Assembly (NCBI GenBank): GCA_947488905.1
Contig: CANLBJ010000002.1
Coordinates: forward strand, 674,919 to 738,918
Length of the DNA: 64,000 nucleotides
Source of the DNA: Ulvibacter algarum
Lineage (GTDB): Bacteria > Bacteroidota > Bacteroidia > Flavobacteriales > Flavobacteriaceae
Direction: 5' to 3'
The notes beneath the pieces are model-generated. The model made no database searches, was not told the origin of the DNA, and was given only the letters and a program-made list of their open reading frames with translations. This document shows, in pieces, positions 18,592 to 27,430 of the stretch. The position numbers and the translations under genes are program-made. The first letter of the stretch is position 1. The number at the start of each line of letters is the position of its first letter.

Positions 18592-19767
18592 TTGAATAAA
18601 GAAATTTTAACAACACAAATTCAAGAATTTATAAAAGATTTTAAAGGAGATACATCTAGGCTTGCTTTTTCTGGTAGTCCTTTTAATAATATCTCTGTAC
18701 AAGAACTTATACAACAAATAGAAGGAAGACAAAAAGCAAATAAAAAACTAGACTATCTTTTAGTCACAGATGGTATCTACTTCCCGCCTAAAATTAATTT
18801 AGAGCAAACCTCATCACAACAAACTGCTAGTTATAAATCAACTTTAATTGAAAACGATACACTAGCAGACCTAACAGGAGGGCTTGGCATAGACACCTAT
18901 CATTTCTCTTTAAAAGCAACTAACGTAGATTATTTTGAACTTAATAAAAATTTAGCAGAAATTGCTGCTCATAATTTTAGCAAACTTGACGCTAATAACA
19001 TTTCCGTAGTAAATGGGTCTGGCTTAGAGTTGTTAAATACAGTACATAAATACAGCACTATTTACATAGATCCTTCTAGGAGAACAGAGAGTAAACAAAA
19101 GGTTTTTTTCTTGAATGACTGTGAACCTAATGTGCCAGAGCATATAGAATCATTATTAGATGCTTGTAGTTTATTAATGATTAAAACTTCGCCTATGCTT
19201 GACATTCAAGTAGGGTTAAATGAGTTAAAAGATGTGTTTGAGATACACGTGGTGGCTCTAAATAATGAAGTGAAAGAACTGCTGTGGTTATGCAAAAAAA
19301 ATACGCTAGATTCTGTTAATATTAAAACAATCAATCTTAAATCAACTACAAACCAAACGTTTGATTTTAAATTATCAGCACCACAAGACACTACATATTC
19401 ATTGCCATTAACTTACTTGTATGAGCCTAATGCAGCCATATTAAAGGCAGGTGGCTTTAGTCACATAACTTCTCAGTTAAGTGTGTTAAAACTTCAACAA
19501 CACGCACATCTTTTTACTTCGGAAATACTAATTGAATTTCCCGGAAGGCGTTTTAAAATAGAAGAAGTGATCCCTTATTCTAAAAAAGAAATAAAGGCAA
19601 AAATTGCCGGAATGAAAGCAAATGTAACCACTAGAAATTTCCCGGAAACTGTGGCTATTCTAAGAAAAAAATGGAAATTAAAAGATGGGGGTAACATCTA
19701 TCTATTCTTCACTACATTGCTAGACAACAGCAGAGCAGTTATTAAATGTAGTAAAATTTCAGATTAA
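18592..19767 (+). CDS. Class I SAM-dependent methyltransferase, PG_1098-like (THUMP-like domain)
   Basis: The 391-residue protein starts at a TTG (MNKEILTTQIQEF) 3 bp after the permease stop. The middle has a Rossmann-like SAM site (TLADLTGGLGIDTYHF) and a conserved YIDPSRRTESKQ, reminiscent of Trm5/RsmC-type catalytic DP loops. The C-terminal third (LYEPNAAILKAGGF to the end) looks like the ferredoxin-like plus THUMP-like module of the P. gingivalis PG_1098 family. An RNA substrate is likely but unproven. Its 3' end overlaps the convergent cmk gene by 4 bp. A copy of ACTTCGGAAAT lies inside the coding sequence near 19516. Confidence 0.87.
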   Translation: MNKEILTTQIQEFIKDFKGDTSRLAFSGSPFNNISVQELIQQIEGRQKANKKLDYLLVTDGIYFPPKINLEQTSSQQTASYKSTLIENDTLADLTGGLGIDTYHFSLKATNVDYFELNKNLAEIAAHNFSKLDANNISVVNGSGLELLNTVHKYSTIYIDPSRRTESKQKVFFLNDCEPNVPEHIESLLDACSLLMIKTSPMLDIQVGLNELKDVFEIHVVALNNEVKELLWLCKKNTLDSVNIKTINLKSTTNQTFDFKLSAPQDTTYSLPLTYLYEPNAAILKAGGFSHITSQLSVLKLQQHAHLFTSEILIEFPGRRFKIEEVIPYSKKEIKAKIAGMKANVTTRNFPETVAILRKKWKLKDGGNIYLFFTTLLDNSRAVIKCSKISD

Positions 19768-20462
19768 ATACGACCTGCTATTCTATCTTTTGCTAGTTGT
19801 AAAATTATATGAAACTGGTCCTCTAGATTCATCTCGCTGTTATCTATCTCAATTGCATCTTCTGCTTTGACTAATGGTGAGTCTTCTCGAGTCGTGTCTA
19901 TATGATCACGTTCTACAACATTATCATAAACTTCTTGATACACAACCTTATCACCACGCTTTAATAGCTCTTCATAACGTCTTTTAGCGCGTTGCTCTGC
20001 AGAGGCATTCATGAATATCTTAAGTTCAGCTTCTGGAAAAACAACAGTACCTATGTCTCTGCCGTCCATAGCTACTCCCTTTTGTTTTCCTAAGAGTTGT
20101 TGTTGGTGCACTAGTTTTCTGCGCACTTCTGGAATAGTGGCAATAGGGCTTACAAAAGAAGAAACTTCTAACGTTCTTATTTTTGACTCAATGTTTACTC
20201 CATTTAAAAGTACATCTGCAGCTTTTATTTGTTGTGCCTTTTCAAAACCTATAGTTATTTGATCTAAAGATTTTATAAGACCTTCTTTATCAAAATGATT
20301 TTCTGAAATAAACCCTTTTTGCATCGCAAAGTATGTAACGGCACGATACATAGCGCCAGAGTCTACATAAATATAATCAAGATAATCTGCAAGTTGTTTT
20401 GCAACTGTGCTTTTACCCGTAGAAGAATAACCATCAATTGCTATTGTAATTTTTTTAATCAT
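19764..20462 (-). CDS. cmk: (d)CMP kinase (cytidylate kinase)
   Basis: Cytidylate kinase phosphorylates CMP and dCMP with ATP in pyrimidine nucleotide recycling. The 232-residue protein has the P-loop GYSSTGKST (residues 11-19), the NMP-binding VDSGAMYRAVTY, the DGRDIGTVVFP motif and a lid-region R-rich segment AEQRAKRRYEELLKRG. Length is usual. It is cytoplasmic. Its start overlaps the end of porQ by 8 bp on the same strand, so the two are translationally coupled, an arrangement I believe is conserved in flavobacteria. Confidence 0.96.
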   Translation of the reverse strand: MIKKITIAIDGYSSTGKSTVAKQLADYLDYIYVDSGAMYRAVTYFAMQKGFISENHFDKEGLIKSLDQITIGFEKAQQIKAADVLLNGVNIESKIRTLEVSSFVSPIATIPEVRRKLVHQQQLLGKQKGVAMDGRDIGTVVFPEAELKIFMNASAEQRAKRRYEELLKRGDKVVYQEVYDNVVERDHIDTTREDSPLVKAEDAIEIDNSEMNLEDQFHIILQLAKDRIAGRI

Positions 20463-21477
20463 TTAGATCAATGTTTAGTCCTAAGTATCCAGCAGAGGCA
20501 GCTCCATTAAACTTAGCATAAGAATAACTAAAACGTAATTTATTTAATTTTATAGAGAACCCTGCACTCAAGCCAGCAAAAGAACGTTGCTCTAATACTC
20601 TCAACTCTTCTCCTCTACGCAAGTTATAACCTAACCTAATATTGAACCCACTCTCTGGAAAAAGTTCAATACCAAGTATCATATGTCTAAAAGCGTGATC
20701 TATAAAATTGATATTTTCTCCGGTTGTTCCTCCTTCAAGATCTGTGATATCTCTATTAGAATTTGCATAGGCTAGTTTCCATTGCTGCATGTTATCTAAT
20801 GTAAAATGCCACCTAATAGGGATGTTCTCTAATGTTTGAGAAATTCCTAGAATGATATCAAGTGGTAATGGTTCGTATTGATTGTCATAAGGAGTGATCT
20901 GTGTACCCACATTACGGGCTACCCCTGTAATGTGTAAATCCCAATCTTCATAAACATACATAATACCTATGTCTAGAGCAATACCTAAAGAAGAATATTG
21001 TTCTAAAGTAGAAGAAATTAATTTTGCATTGACACCTACATGAAAATCTGAATATGGTATGTTGCGTGCATGTCCAAAAGAAATGGCTACTTCACTACCA
21101 CTAAAACTTGCTGTAGGCTCCCCGTTCTCATCATAACCGTCAAATTTACCGTAGTTAACATAAGTTACACCCGTATGTAAAACTTGCGTTCTTCTGTCCC
21201 ATAAATAAGCATAGGTTGCCGTACCATAATTTACATCTCCTATATAATTTGTGTAATTAAGTGACAATTGATTATCCATTTCTGGATTAATACTAGCAGG
21301 ATTAAAAAGTGCTTGTGTTGGGTCGTAATCATAGTTAGTGACTATCTTCCCCCCTAAAGCCGCTTGTCTTGGGTTGTTTACAAGGTTAAGAAACTGGTAG
21401 GTAGATTGCCCTCCTATTTGGCTATAGCCTGTAACGGTAATGAATATTAATAAAAGAAATATAGACTGCTTCTGCAT
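20455..21477 (-). CDS. porQ: Type IX secretion system outer-membrane protein PorQ
   Basis: The 340-residue exported protein has a signal peptide (to about residue 19, TGYSQ) and a FadL-like/PorV-related outer-membrane barrel. The N-terminal QSTYQFLNLVNNPRQAALGG motif is diagnostic of PorQ. PorQ binds PorZ at the cell surface and takes part in attaching T9SS cargo to anionic lipopolysaccharide. Other core T9SS genes are elsewhere, but cargo proteins with sorting domains occur later in this window (48-62.6 kb). The gene is directly upstream of and overlapping cmk. Confidence 0.92.
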   Translation of the reverse strand: MQKQSIFLLLIFITVTGYSQIGGQSTYQFLNLVNNPRQAALGGKIVTNYDYDPTQALFNPASINPEMDNQLSLNYTNYIGDVNYGTATYAYLWDRRTQVLHTGVTYVNYGKFDGYDENGEPTASFSGSEVAISFGHARNIPYSDFHVGVNAKLISSTLEQYSSLGIALDIGIMYVYEDWDLHITGVARNVGTQITPYDNQYEPLPLDIILGISQTLENIPIRWHFTLDNMQQWKLAYANSNRDITDLEGGTTGENINFIDHAFRHMILGIELFPESGFNIRLGYNLRRGEELRVLEQRSFAGLSAGFSIKLNKLRFSYSYAKFNGAASAGYLGLNIDLND

Positions 21478-21585
21478 ATAGGGTTTCTAACCAATTGTTA
21501 TAGTAGTAACGACTGCAATATTAATTTATTTTTGAAAGGTAAAAAAGCTTTTACATTGTCGATTATTAATAGGATTACTAACAAA

Positions 21586-21632
21586 AAAACCGCAAACATA
21601 TGAATTATAGAAATTCGCTTGTTTACGGTTTT
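21586..21632 (-). terminator. Probable intrinsic terminator of lon
   Basis: Downstream of lon an inverted repeat with one mismatch (AAAACCG..AAACA at 21586-21598 and TGTTT..CGGTTTT at 21620-21632) has an internal 21-nt loop. On the minus strand it is followed by a T-run (A-run on plus at 21583-21589). Confidence 0.55.
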
Positions 21633-21652
21633 AATATCTATAGAAGTTAATC

Positions 21653-24103
21653 TTATAACTTCTTAGCTCCTTTTACCTTCTCTTTAGTTAAAGCCAGTGT
21701 AAGAACATCACTCATATCTTTCACATAATGAAAAGTTAATCCTTTTAAATATTCTGGATTTATCTCTTCAATATCACCTCTGTTTTCTTCACATAAAAGA
21801 ATCTCTTTTATACGTGCGCGTTTTGCTGCTAAGATTTTTTCTTTAATTCCTCCCACAGGTAACACCTTACCTCTTAGAGTTATCTCACCAGTCATAGCAA
21901 TACTTTTCTTTACCTTACGCTGCGTAAATAAAGAAACTAACGATGTTAGCATAGTTATACCAGCACTTGGCCCATCTTTAGGAGTTGCTCCTGCCGGTAC
22001 ATGTAAATGCACATTATATTTACTAAACACCTCTGGGTTTACTCCAAGCTTTTCTGCATTTGCTTTTATGTATTCTAAAGCAATAGTAGCAGACTCTTTC
22101 ATTACTTTACCAAGATTACCTGTCATTGTCAGGCTTCCTTTACCTTTAGAGAGAATACTTTCAATAAAAAGAATATCTCCTCCTACTCTAGTCCAAGCAA
22201 GACCGGTTACTACACCAGCGACATCATTGTTCTCATATTTATTACGTTCTAATTTTGGAGAACCTAAAACTTCTACAATAATCTCATTAGTTACTTTAAC
22301 TTCATATTCTTCTTCCATAGCAATATTCATAGCTGCATAACGCACCATTTTTGCTATTTGTTTTTCTAGACCACGTACCCCACTTTCTCTTGTATAACCT
22401 TCTACAATTTTTTCTAATTGTGGTTTAGCAATCTTTAAGTGTTTTTTAGAAAGACCGTGTTCTTCTAATTGCTTAGGTAACAAGTGTTGCTTTGCAATTT
22501 CTACCTTTTCTTCTATCGTGTAACCAGAAACATTTATAATCTCCATACGGTCACGTAAAGCCGGTTGTATTGTATCTAAGCGATTTGCAGTAGCTACAAA
22601 CATCACTTTAGACAAATCATATCCTAACTCTAAGAAGTTATCATAAAATGCACTGTTCTGTTCTGGATCAAGCACCTCTAGCATTGCAGAAGAAGGATCT
22701 CCTTGACTACCTGTAGATAACTTATCTATCTCATCTAGCACAAATACTGGATTACTTGTCCCAGCTTTTTTCAAGCTCTGTATAATTCTACCTGGCATCG
22801 CTCCTATATATGTTTTACGATGTCCTCTTATTTCTGCTTCATCACGTAAACCACCTAAACTAATGCGCACATATTCTCTACCCAAAGCTTCTGCAACAGA
22901 TCTACCTAAAGAAGTCTTACCAACCCCTGGAGGTCCATATAAACAAAGTATAGGCGACTTCATATCATTACGTAGTTTTAAAACTGCTAAGTATTCTATG
23001 ATACGTTTCTTAACATCATCAAGACCATAATGATCTCTATCTAGTATTTTTTTAGCGCGTTTTAAATCAAATTTATCTTTACTAAACTCTTCCCAAGGTA
23101 ACTCAAGAATTAAGTCTAAATAGTTACGTTGTATGCTAAACTCTGCCACCTGCGGGTTCATTCGCTGTAACTTTGCAATCTCTTTATCAAAATGCTCCTG
23201 TACGTCTTTATTCCATTTTTTAGTCTTAGCTCGAGCTTTCATCTCTTCTACCTCTGCATGACTCCCATTACCACCTAGTTCCTCTTGGATGGTTTTCATT
23301 TGTTGGTGCAAGAAATACTCACGCTGCTGCTTGTTCATCCCCTCTTGTACTTTAGACTGGATGTCATTTTTTAATGATAGTTTCTGAAATTCTATATTCA
23401 TATATTTCAAAGCTTGCAAAGCTCTATCCTTAAGATCATTTATCTCAAGAATGTGCTGCTTATTTGCTACCGAAATATTTAAATTAGAACTCACAAAATT
23501 GATCAAGAAAGAGTTACTCTCTATGTTCTTAATCGCAAAAGAAGCTTCACTTGGCAAGTTGGGACTATTCTTAATTATCTTTAAGGCTAGCTCTTTAATA
23601 GATTCTATAATAGCATCAAACTCTTTGTTTTTTTCTGCTGGTCTAGCTTCTGCAACTTCTTTTACGGTAGCAGTCATATAAGGCTCAGTTGTCTTTACCT
23701 CATCTACTTCAAAACGTTTTTTACCTTGAATGATTACTGTAGTATTCCCGTCAGGCATCTTTAATACACGTAAAATGCGAGCAACGGTACCTACGGTATT
23801 AATATCATCTATCCCTGGGTTTTCTACTTCCTCATTTTTTTGAGAAACAACACCAATTACTTTATTTCCTTTATTGGTCTCATTTATTAACTTTATTGAA
23901 GCATCACGCCCAGCTGTAATAGGCACAACAACTCCTGGAAACAACACTGTATTTCTCAATGGAAGTATTGGTAAAGTTTCTGGCAATTTTTCACGTTGCA
24001 TTTCATCTTCATCCTCAGCGCTCATTAGCGGGATTAATTCTGCTTCATCATGCAAGTCTTGCAATGACATGCTGTCTATAGACATTAGTTTTGATTTTGA
24101 CAT
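21653..24103 (-). CDS. lon: Endopeptidase La (Lon protease)
   Basis: This is an ATP-dependent serine protease for damaged and regulatory proteins. I take the ATG at 24103 ([15 protein letters not shown], 816 residues); the longer open frame adds 36 non-conserved residues. Domain order is: LON substrate-binding domain (about 35-235), helical region, then AAA+ with Walker [10 protein letters not shown] and Walker [11 protein letters not shown] protease domain follows with Ser713 (GPSAGITM) and Lys756 (second Lys of GGIKEKIL). Ends in a short basic tail. A perfect inverted repeat lies 20 bp upstream of the start and a hairpin terminator follows the gene, so it is probably monocistronic. Confidence 0.97.
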   Translation of the reverse strand: MSKSKLMSIDSMSLQDLHDEAELIPLMSAEDEDEMQREKLPETLPILPLRNTVLFPGVVVPITAGRDASIKLINETNKGNKVIGVVSQKNEEVENPGIDDINTVGTVARILRVLKMPDGNTTVIIQGKKRFEVDEVKTTEPYMTATVKEVAEARPAEKNKEFDAIIESIKELALKIIKNSPNLPSEASFAIKNIESNSFLINFVSSNLNISVANKQHILEINDLKDRALQALKYMNIEFQKLSLKNDIQSKVQEGMNKQQREYFLHQQMKTIQEELGGNGSHAEVEEMKARAKTKKWNKDVQEHFDKEIAKLQRMNPQVAEFSIQRNYLDLILELPWEEFSKDKFDLKRAKKILDRDHYGLDDVKKRIIEYLAVLKLRNDMKSPILCLYGPPGVGKTSLGRSVAEALGREYVRISLGGLRDEAEIRGHRKTYIGAMPGRIIQSLKKAGTSNPVFVLDEIDKLSTGSQGDPSSAMLEVLDPEQNSAFYDNFLELGYDLSKVMFVATANRLDTIQPALRDRMEIINVSGYTIEEKVEIAKQHLLPKQLEEHGLSKKHLKIAKPQLEKIVEGYTRESGVRGLEKQIAKMVRYAAMNIAMEEEYEVKVTNEIIVEVLGSPKLERNKYENNDVAGVVTGLAWTRVGGDILFIESILSKGKGSLTMTGNLGKVMKESATIALEYIKANAEKLGVNPEVFSKYNVHLHVPAGATPKDGPSAGITMLTSLVSLFTQRKVKKSIAMTGEITLRGKVLPVGGIKEKILAAKRARIKEILLCEENRGDIEEINPEYLKGLTFHYVKDMSDVLTLALTKEKVKGAKKL

Positions 24104-24122
24104 ATATATGTTTAACGACATT

Positions 24123-24142
24123 GTGTCATAAAAAGTTGACAC
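24123..24142. promoter_or_regulatory. Inverted repeat upstream of lon, possible operator
   Basis: The sequence GTGTCATAAAAAGTTGACAC is a perfect 6-bp inverted repeat (GTGTCA/TGACAC) with an 8-bp spacer. It lies 20 bp before the chosen lon start. Regulators often bind such sites; stress control of lon is plausible but the binding protein is unknown. Confidence 0.4.
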
Positions 24143-24402
24143 GCTGCCTTTTGTTTTATTATTTTTTTTATTCGGAAACGCTAACACCTTGAGGTATTGG
24201 GCTATTAGCATATCACTTTTATATATAATTCAATTGTTATGCCAAGCGCAGGAAATGAATGTAGATTTTAGATTGACTTTAACCCAATTAACCACTACTA
24301 GCACATTTCAGAAAAAAATAAAATTAATTTAGCTAAAAGTGTAACAATGCAGAATTATCTTTATCTCTTAATAAACAACCATCATAACCATCATTATTTT
24401 AA

Positions 24403-24966
24403 GTGTCACTAACCACCACAGACATATCTGTTCTTGTTTCGCTCTGTAAAAAGGAGAACCAGCTAGCACAACTAGAGGTTTATAATAGATACAACAAAGC
24501 GATGTATAATGTTGCAGTGCGTATTGTAAAAAATACAGCTGAGGCAGAAGATGTAATGCAAGAATCATTTATTGCTGCTTTTGACAAAATAGATAGCTTT
24601 AAAGGAACAGCAACTTTTGGAGCTTGGTTAAAGAGAATTGTAGTTAATAACAGCATTTCACAATATAAAAAGTCTGCTAGGTTTGTTTCTGTAGATGATT
24701 ATGACGGTGTTGTTATTGCAGATGAAACAGAAGAAATGTCGAGTGAGGGTATTTCAGAAGCAGAAATGGCTAGTGTTGAAGCCAGCCAGTTAATGCGAGG
24801 ATTAAACCTTTTAAATGATAAGTACAGACAAGTGATAAGTCTACATTATATGGAAGGTTATGATTATGAAGAGATAGGCCAAATATTAAATGTAAGTAAT
24901 GGTAATGCAAGAACATTACTATCTCGAGCAAAAGATAGTCTAAGAACTAAAATAGAACAATTATGA
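24403..24966 (+). CDS. RNA polymerase sigma factor, ECF type
   Basis: The 187-residue sigma-70 family regulator uses a GTG start (MSLTTTDISVLVSLCKKENQ). Region 2 (about 20-90) holds NRYNKAMYNVAVRIVKNTAEAEDVMQ-type residues and the GTATFGAWLKRIVVNN motif. Region 4 (about 135-185) has YRQVISLHYMEGYDYEEIG, the helix-turn-helix that reads the -35 element. It overlaps the next gene by 4 bp (ATGA), typical of a sigma/anti-sigma pair. The downstream operon of envelope beta-repeat proteins suggests that it regulates a cell-surface response, perhaps its own operon. Confidence 0.92.
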   Translation: MSLTTTDISVLVSLCKKENQLAQLEVYNRYNKAMYNVAVRIVKNTAEAEDVMQESFIAAFDKIDSFKGTATFGAWLKRIVVNNSISQYKKSARFVSVDDYDGVVIADETEEMSSEGISEAEMASVEASQLMRGLNLLNDKYRQVISLHYMEGYDYEEIGQILNVSNGNARTLLSRAKDSLRTKIEQL

Positions 24967-25520
24967 ACAACGATGCGATGAAAGATATGTTTGCTAGACT
25001 CAAAGATGAGCTAGAAACACAGGAGCCAGCAACGGGTCATAAAAACCGTTTTGCTGATAGATTGCAGCAAAGGGCTGCGACTATTGAAAAAGAACAGAAA
25101 AAGAGTTGGTTTTCTTGGAGACCTCTCTCTATTGCAGCTTCTGTAGTTATACTACTTGGTTTTGGGATGTTCTTTTTACAAGCGCCGCAACAAGATACAG
25201 ATCTAGCGAGTGTATCGCCAGAGATGAAAGAAACACAATCATTTTTTACAGGTGCTATTAACCAAGAACTAGAAGCACTTAAAACTCTAGAAACACCAGA
25301 AACTAAAAAAATGGTTGATGATGCCATTAAACAAATAACCATCCTTGAAACAGAATATAATACCTTAAAAATTGACCTAAAAGAGAGCGGTCAAGATAAG
25401 CGCGTTATTTACGCAATGATTACAAACTTTCAGAGTAGAATTGATTTACTTAAAGAAGTAGCTTCACAAATAGACGAATTAAAGACTTTTAAAATAGATA
25501 ACAATGAAAATATATTATAA
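24963..25520 (+). CDS. Single-pass membrane protein, putative anti-sigma factor
   Basis: The 185-residue protein has an N-terminal cytoplasmic segment of about 50 residues, one membrane helix (about 52-70, LSIAASVVILLGFGMFFL) and an extracytoplasmic helical C-terminal part rich in charged residues. No recognised ZAS zinc motif (HxxxCxxC) is present, so anti-sigma function is inferred from position and topology. Its start overlaps the sigma gene's stop, and its end overlaps the next gene by 17 bp, so the three genes are tightly coupled. The periplasmic domain could be a sensor; no homologue is recalled with certainty. Confidence 0.7.
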   Translation: MNNDAMKDMFARLKDELETQEPATGHKNRFADRLQQRAATIEKEQKKSWFSWRPLSIAASVVILLGFGMFFLQAPQQDTDLASVSPEMKETQSFFTGAINQELEALKTLETPETKKMVDDAIKQITILETEYNTLKIDLKESGQDKRVIYAMITNFQSRIDLLKEVASQIDELKTFKIDNNENIL

Positions 25521-26592
25521 CATACTAGTAGTAGTCTTACTACTCCCGTTTATGGGTATTGCCAGTACAGATGGTCCTAGAGGCAAGTACAAAGCAGAAA
25601 AGAAAATTCATAAAGAATATGACGTAAGTCCTAGCGCAAGTTTAGAGATAGACAATAGCTATGGGAGTATTGATATTGTTACTTGGGATGAGAACAGAAC
25701 AGTAATTGATGTTACTATAATCACACACGCAAGTAGCGATGCAAAAGCACAAGAGAAACTTAGGGATATAGGAGTAGATTTTACGGCTAATGGTAGCTTA
25801 GTAAAAGCAATTACTCGGTTTCAAAAAGAAGATAAATCATTCTGGAGTAGTTGGTTTGACGATAGTGATAATGCTTCTATGGAAATTAATTATACCATAA
25901 AAATACCTGTGACTAACTCAGTTGATCTTGATAATGATTACGGGAGCATACGTATAAACAGACTAGAAGGTAATGCTCGTATTAATTGTGATTATGGACA
26001 GCTTATTATTGGCGAGCTTTTAGCAGACAACAACTATCTTAATTTTGATTATACGAGTAAGTCTACTATTCAATATATGAAAAGCGGTCGTATCAATGCA
26101 GATTATTCTGGTTTTACATTAGATAAAGTAGGACGTTTAGAATTAGATGCAGATTACACAAGTTCTGAGATTGGCGAAGTAGATGAACTTAACTACGATT
26201 GTGATTACGGTACAGTAAAGGTGGGTAAAGCTAAGACCGTTATAGGTAGAGGTGATTATATCTCTAATAAACTAGGTACCATAAGCGGAAATTTAAATCT
26301 AAATACTGATTATGGTTCTATCACAGTAGATAGATTAACTAAAGGCGCTAAAGAAGTGATTATTCGTTCTGACTATACAGGCGTTAAAGTTGGGTTTGAT
26401 AGTAACTACTCATTTGATTTTAACATCAATATTGACTACGCAGGTTTTAAAGGCTCTGACACCGTAGAGATTACAAAATCACATAAAGACAGTACAGAGA
26501 AGAGGTATGAAGGATACCATAATACTAAAAATAGCGGGAATATGGTAGATATAACTTCTGACTACGGAAGCGTAACATTTTACAAAAACTAA
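25504..26592 (+). CDS. Exported DUF4097-like beta-repeat protein
   Basis: The 362-residue protein has a signal peptide (LLPFMGIAS) and then a right-handed beta-helix-like body of repeats. The repeat unit is about 20 residues around 'DYGS/DYTS' (for example DNDYGSIRINRLEG, NTDYGSITVDRLTKG, and the terminal TSDYGSVTFYKN). This matches DUF4097/adhesin-type modules found beside ECF sigma factors in Bacteroidota. It is probably periplasmic or surface-bound. It overlaps the putative anti-sigma gene by 17 bp and is followed 26 bp later by a GIN-domain lipoprotein. Role is unknown; a target or sensor of the sigma system is a reasonable guess. Confidence 0.8.
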   Translation: MKIYYNILVVVLLLPFMGIASTDGPRGKYKAEKKIHKEYDVSPSASLEIDNSYGSIDIVTWDENRTVIDVTIITHASSDAKAQEKLRDIGVDFTANGSLVKAITRFQKEDKSFWSSWFDDSDNASMEINYTIKIPVTNSVDLDNDYGSIRINRLEGNARINCDYGQLIIGELLADNNYLNFDYTSKSTIQYMKSGRINADYSGFTLDKVGRLELDADYTSSEIGEVDELNYDCDYGTVKVGKAKTVIGRGDYISNKLGTISGNLNLNTDYGSITVDRLTKGAKEVIIRSDYTGVKVGFDSNYSFDFNINIDYAGFKGSDTVEITKSHKDSTEKRYEGYHNTKNSGNMVDITSDYGSVTFYKN

Positions 26593-26618
26593 ATCAATCA
26601 ATTAAAAATTAAATAATT

Positions 26619-27353
26619 ATGAAATCAATTTTAAAAACCACAGCACTTTTATCTTTTGCATTAGTTACATTAACCTCTTGCGCACAATCCTGGGGTGGCC
26701 GTAGTATTAAAGGAAATGGAAAAGTCACAACAGAAACAATACAAGTAGCAGATTATGATGAAGTAAACGTAGTGGGATCTATGGACGTAACTCTAGTAAA
26801 AGGCTCAGAGGGTTCTATTAAAGTTACCACAGATGAAAATATACAAGAGTTTATAGAAATCACGTCTATCGCAGGGAAACTAAAAATAACTACAAGAAAT
26901 ACAATCAACGGTTTAAGCACTAAAAAAGGGATTAATATTGAAGTTCCTTTTACAGACTTAAATGCGGTTTCTTTAGTAGGTTCTGGTGATATAAATAGTA
27001 CTGACACCATTAAAGCTAGCTCAATGGATCTATCTTTAACTGGATCTGGTGACATCAATCTTGTTATAGAAGCAGAAAACCTTGACAGTAATTTAACAGG
27101 TAGTGGTGATATAAGACTTAAAGGTAACGCTACTAATTTTAAAGTAAAAGTAAGCGGTAGCGGTGATTATGAAGCAGGCGCTCTTAGGGCAGATTATACA
27201 GATGCTTATGTTTCTGGTTCTGGTGATTTACAAGTAAATGCTAAGAAAAGAATTAAAGCACGTGTAAACGGTTCTGGTGATATTACTTATAGCGGTAACC
27301 CTGAAAAAGTAGATACAAAAATTAGTGGTTCTGGTGATATAGAATCTAACTAA
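26619..27353 (+). CDS. Head-GIN domain (DUF2807) lipoprotein
   Basis: The 244-residue protein has a lipobox ending at Cys21 (LVTLTSC), so it is lipid-anchored. The mature part is a DUF2807 'head GIN' domain, a beta-helix made of GSGD-containing rungs (SGSGDYEAG, SGSGDLQVN, NGSGDITYSG and terminal SGSGDIESN). The same GSGD element recurs about seven times. Such proteins commonly follow DUF4097 genes and ECF sigma factors. Function is not established. A strong bidirectional hairpin terminator ends the operon. Confidence 0.88.
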   Translation: MKSILKTTALLSFALVTLTSCAQSWGGRSIKGNGKVTTETIQVADYDEVNVVGSMDVTLVKGSEGSIKVTTDENIQEFIEITSIAGKLKITTRNTINGLSTKKGINIEVPFTDLNAVSLVGSGDINSTDTIKASSMDLSLTGSGDINLVIEAENLDSNLTGSGDIRLKGNATNFKVKVSGSGDYEAGALRADYTDAYVSGSGDLQVNAKKRIKARVNGSGDITYSGNPEKVDTKISGSGDIESN

Positions 27354-27371
27354 TAATAAAATACATAAAAC

Positions 27372-27402
27372 AAAAAATGCCACGATATACGTGGCATTTT
27401 TT
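27372..27402. terminator. Bidirectional intrinsic terminator
   Basis: A 13-bp perfect stem (AAAAAATGCCACG / CGTGGCATTTTTT) with a 5-nt loop lies between the convergent GIN-domain gene and the 27431..28903 gene. T-runs are produced in both directions. Confidence 0.9.
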
Positions 27403-27430
27403 ATGCAATAAATATTGCTACAAGATTAAT

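Noticed and set aside
24104..24211. N-terminal extension of Lon by 36 residues
   Set aside because: The extra residues (starting [12 protein letters not shown]) are not Lon-like, and the inverted repeat and likely promoter lie there; ATG at 24103 fits the family.
26930..27350. Short tandem DNA repeats resembling a CRISPR or minisatellite
   Set aside because: They are the repeated GSGD codons of the GIN-domain protein with no constant spacer length; explained by protein structure.
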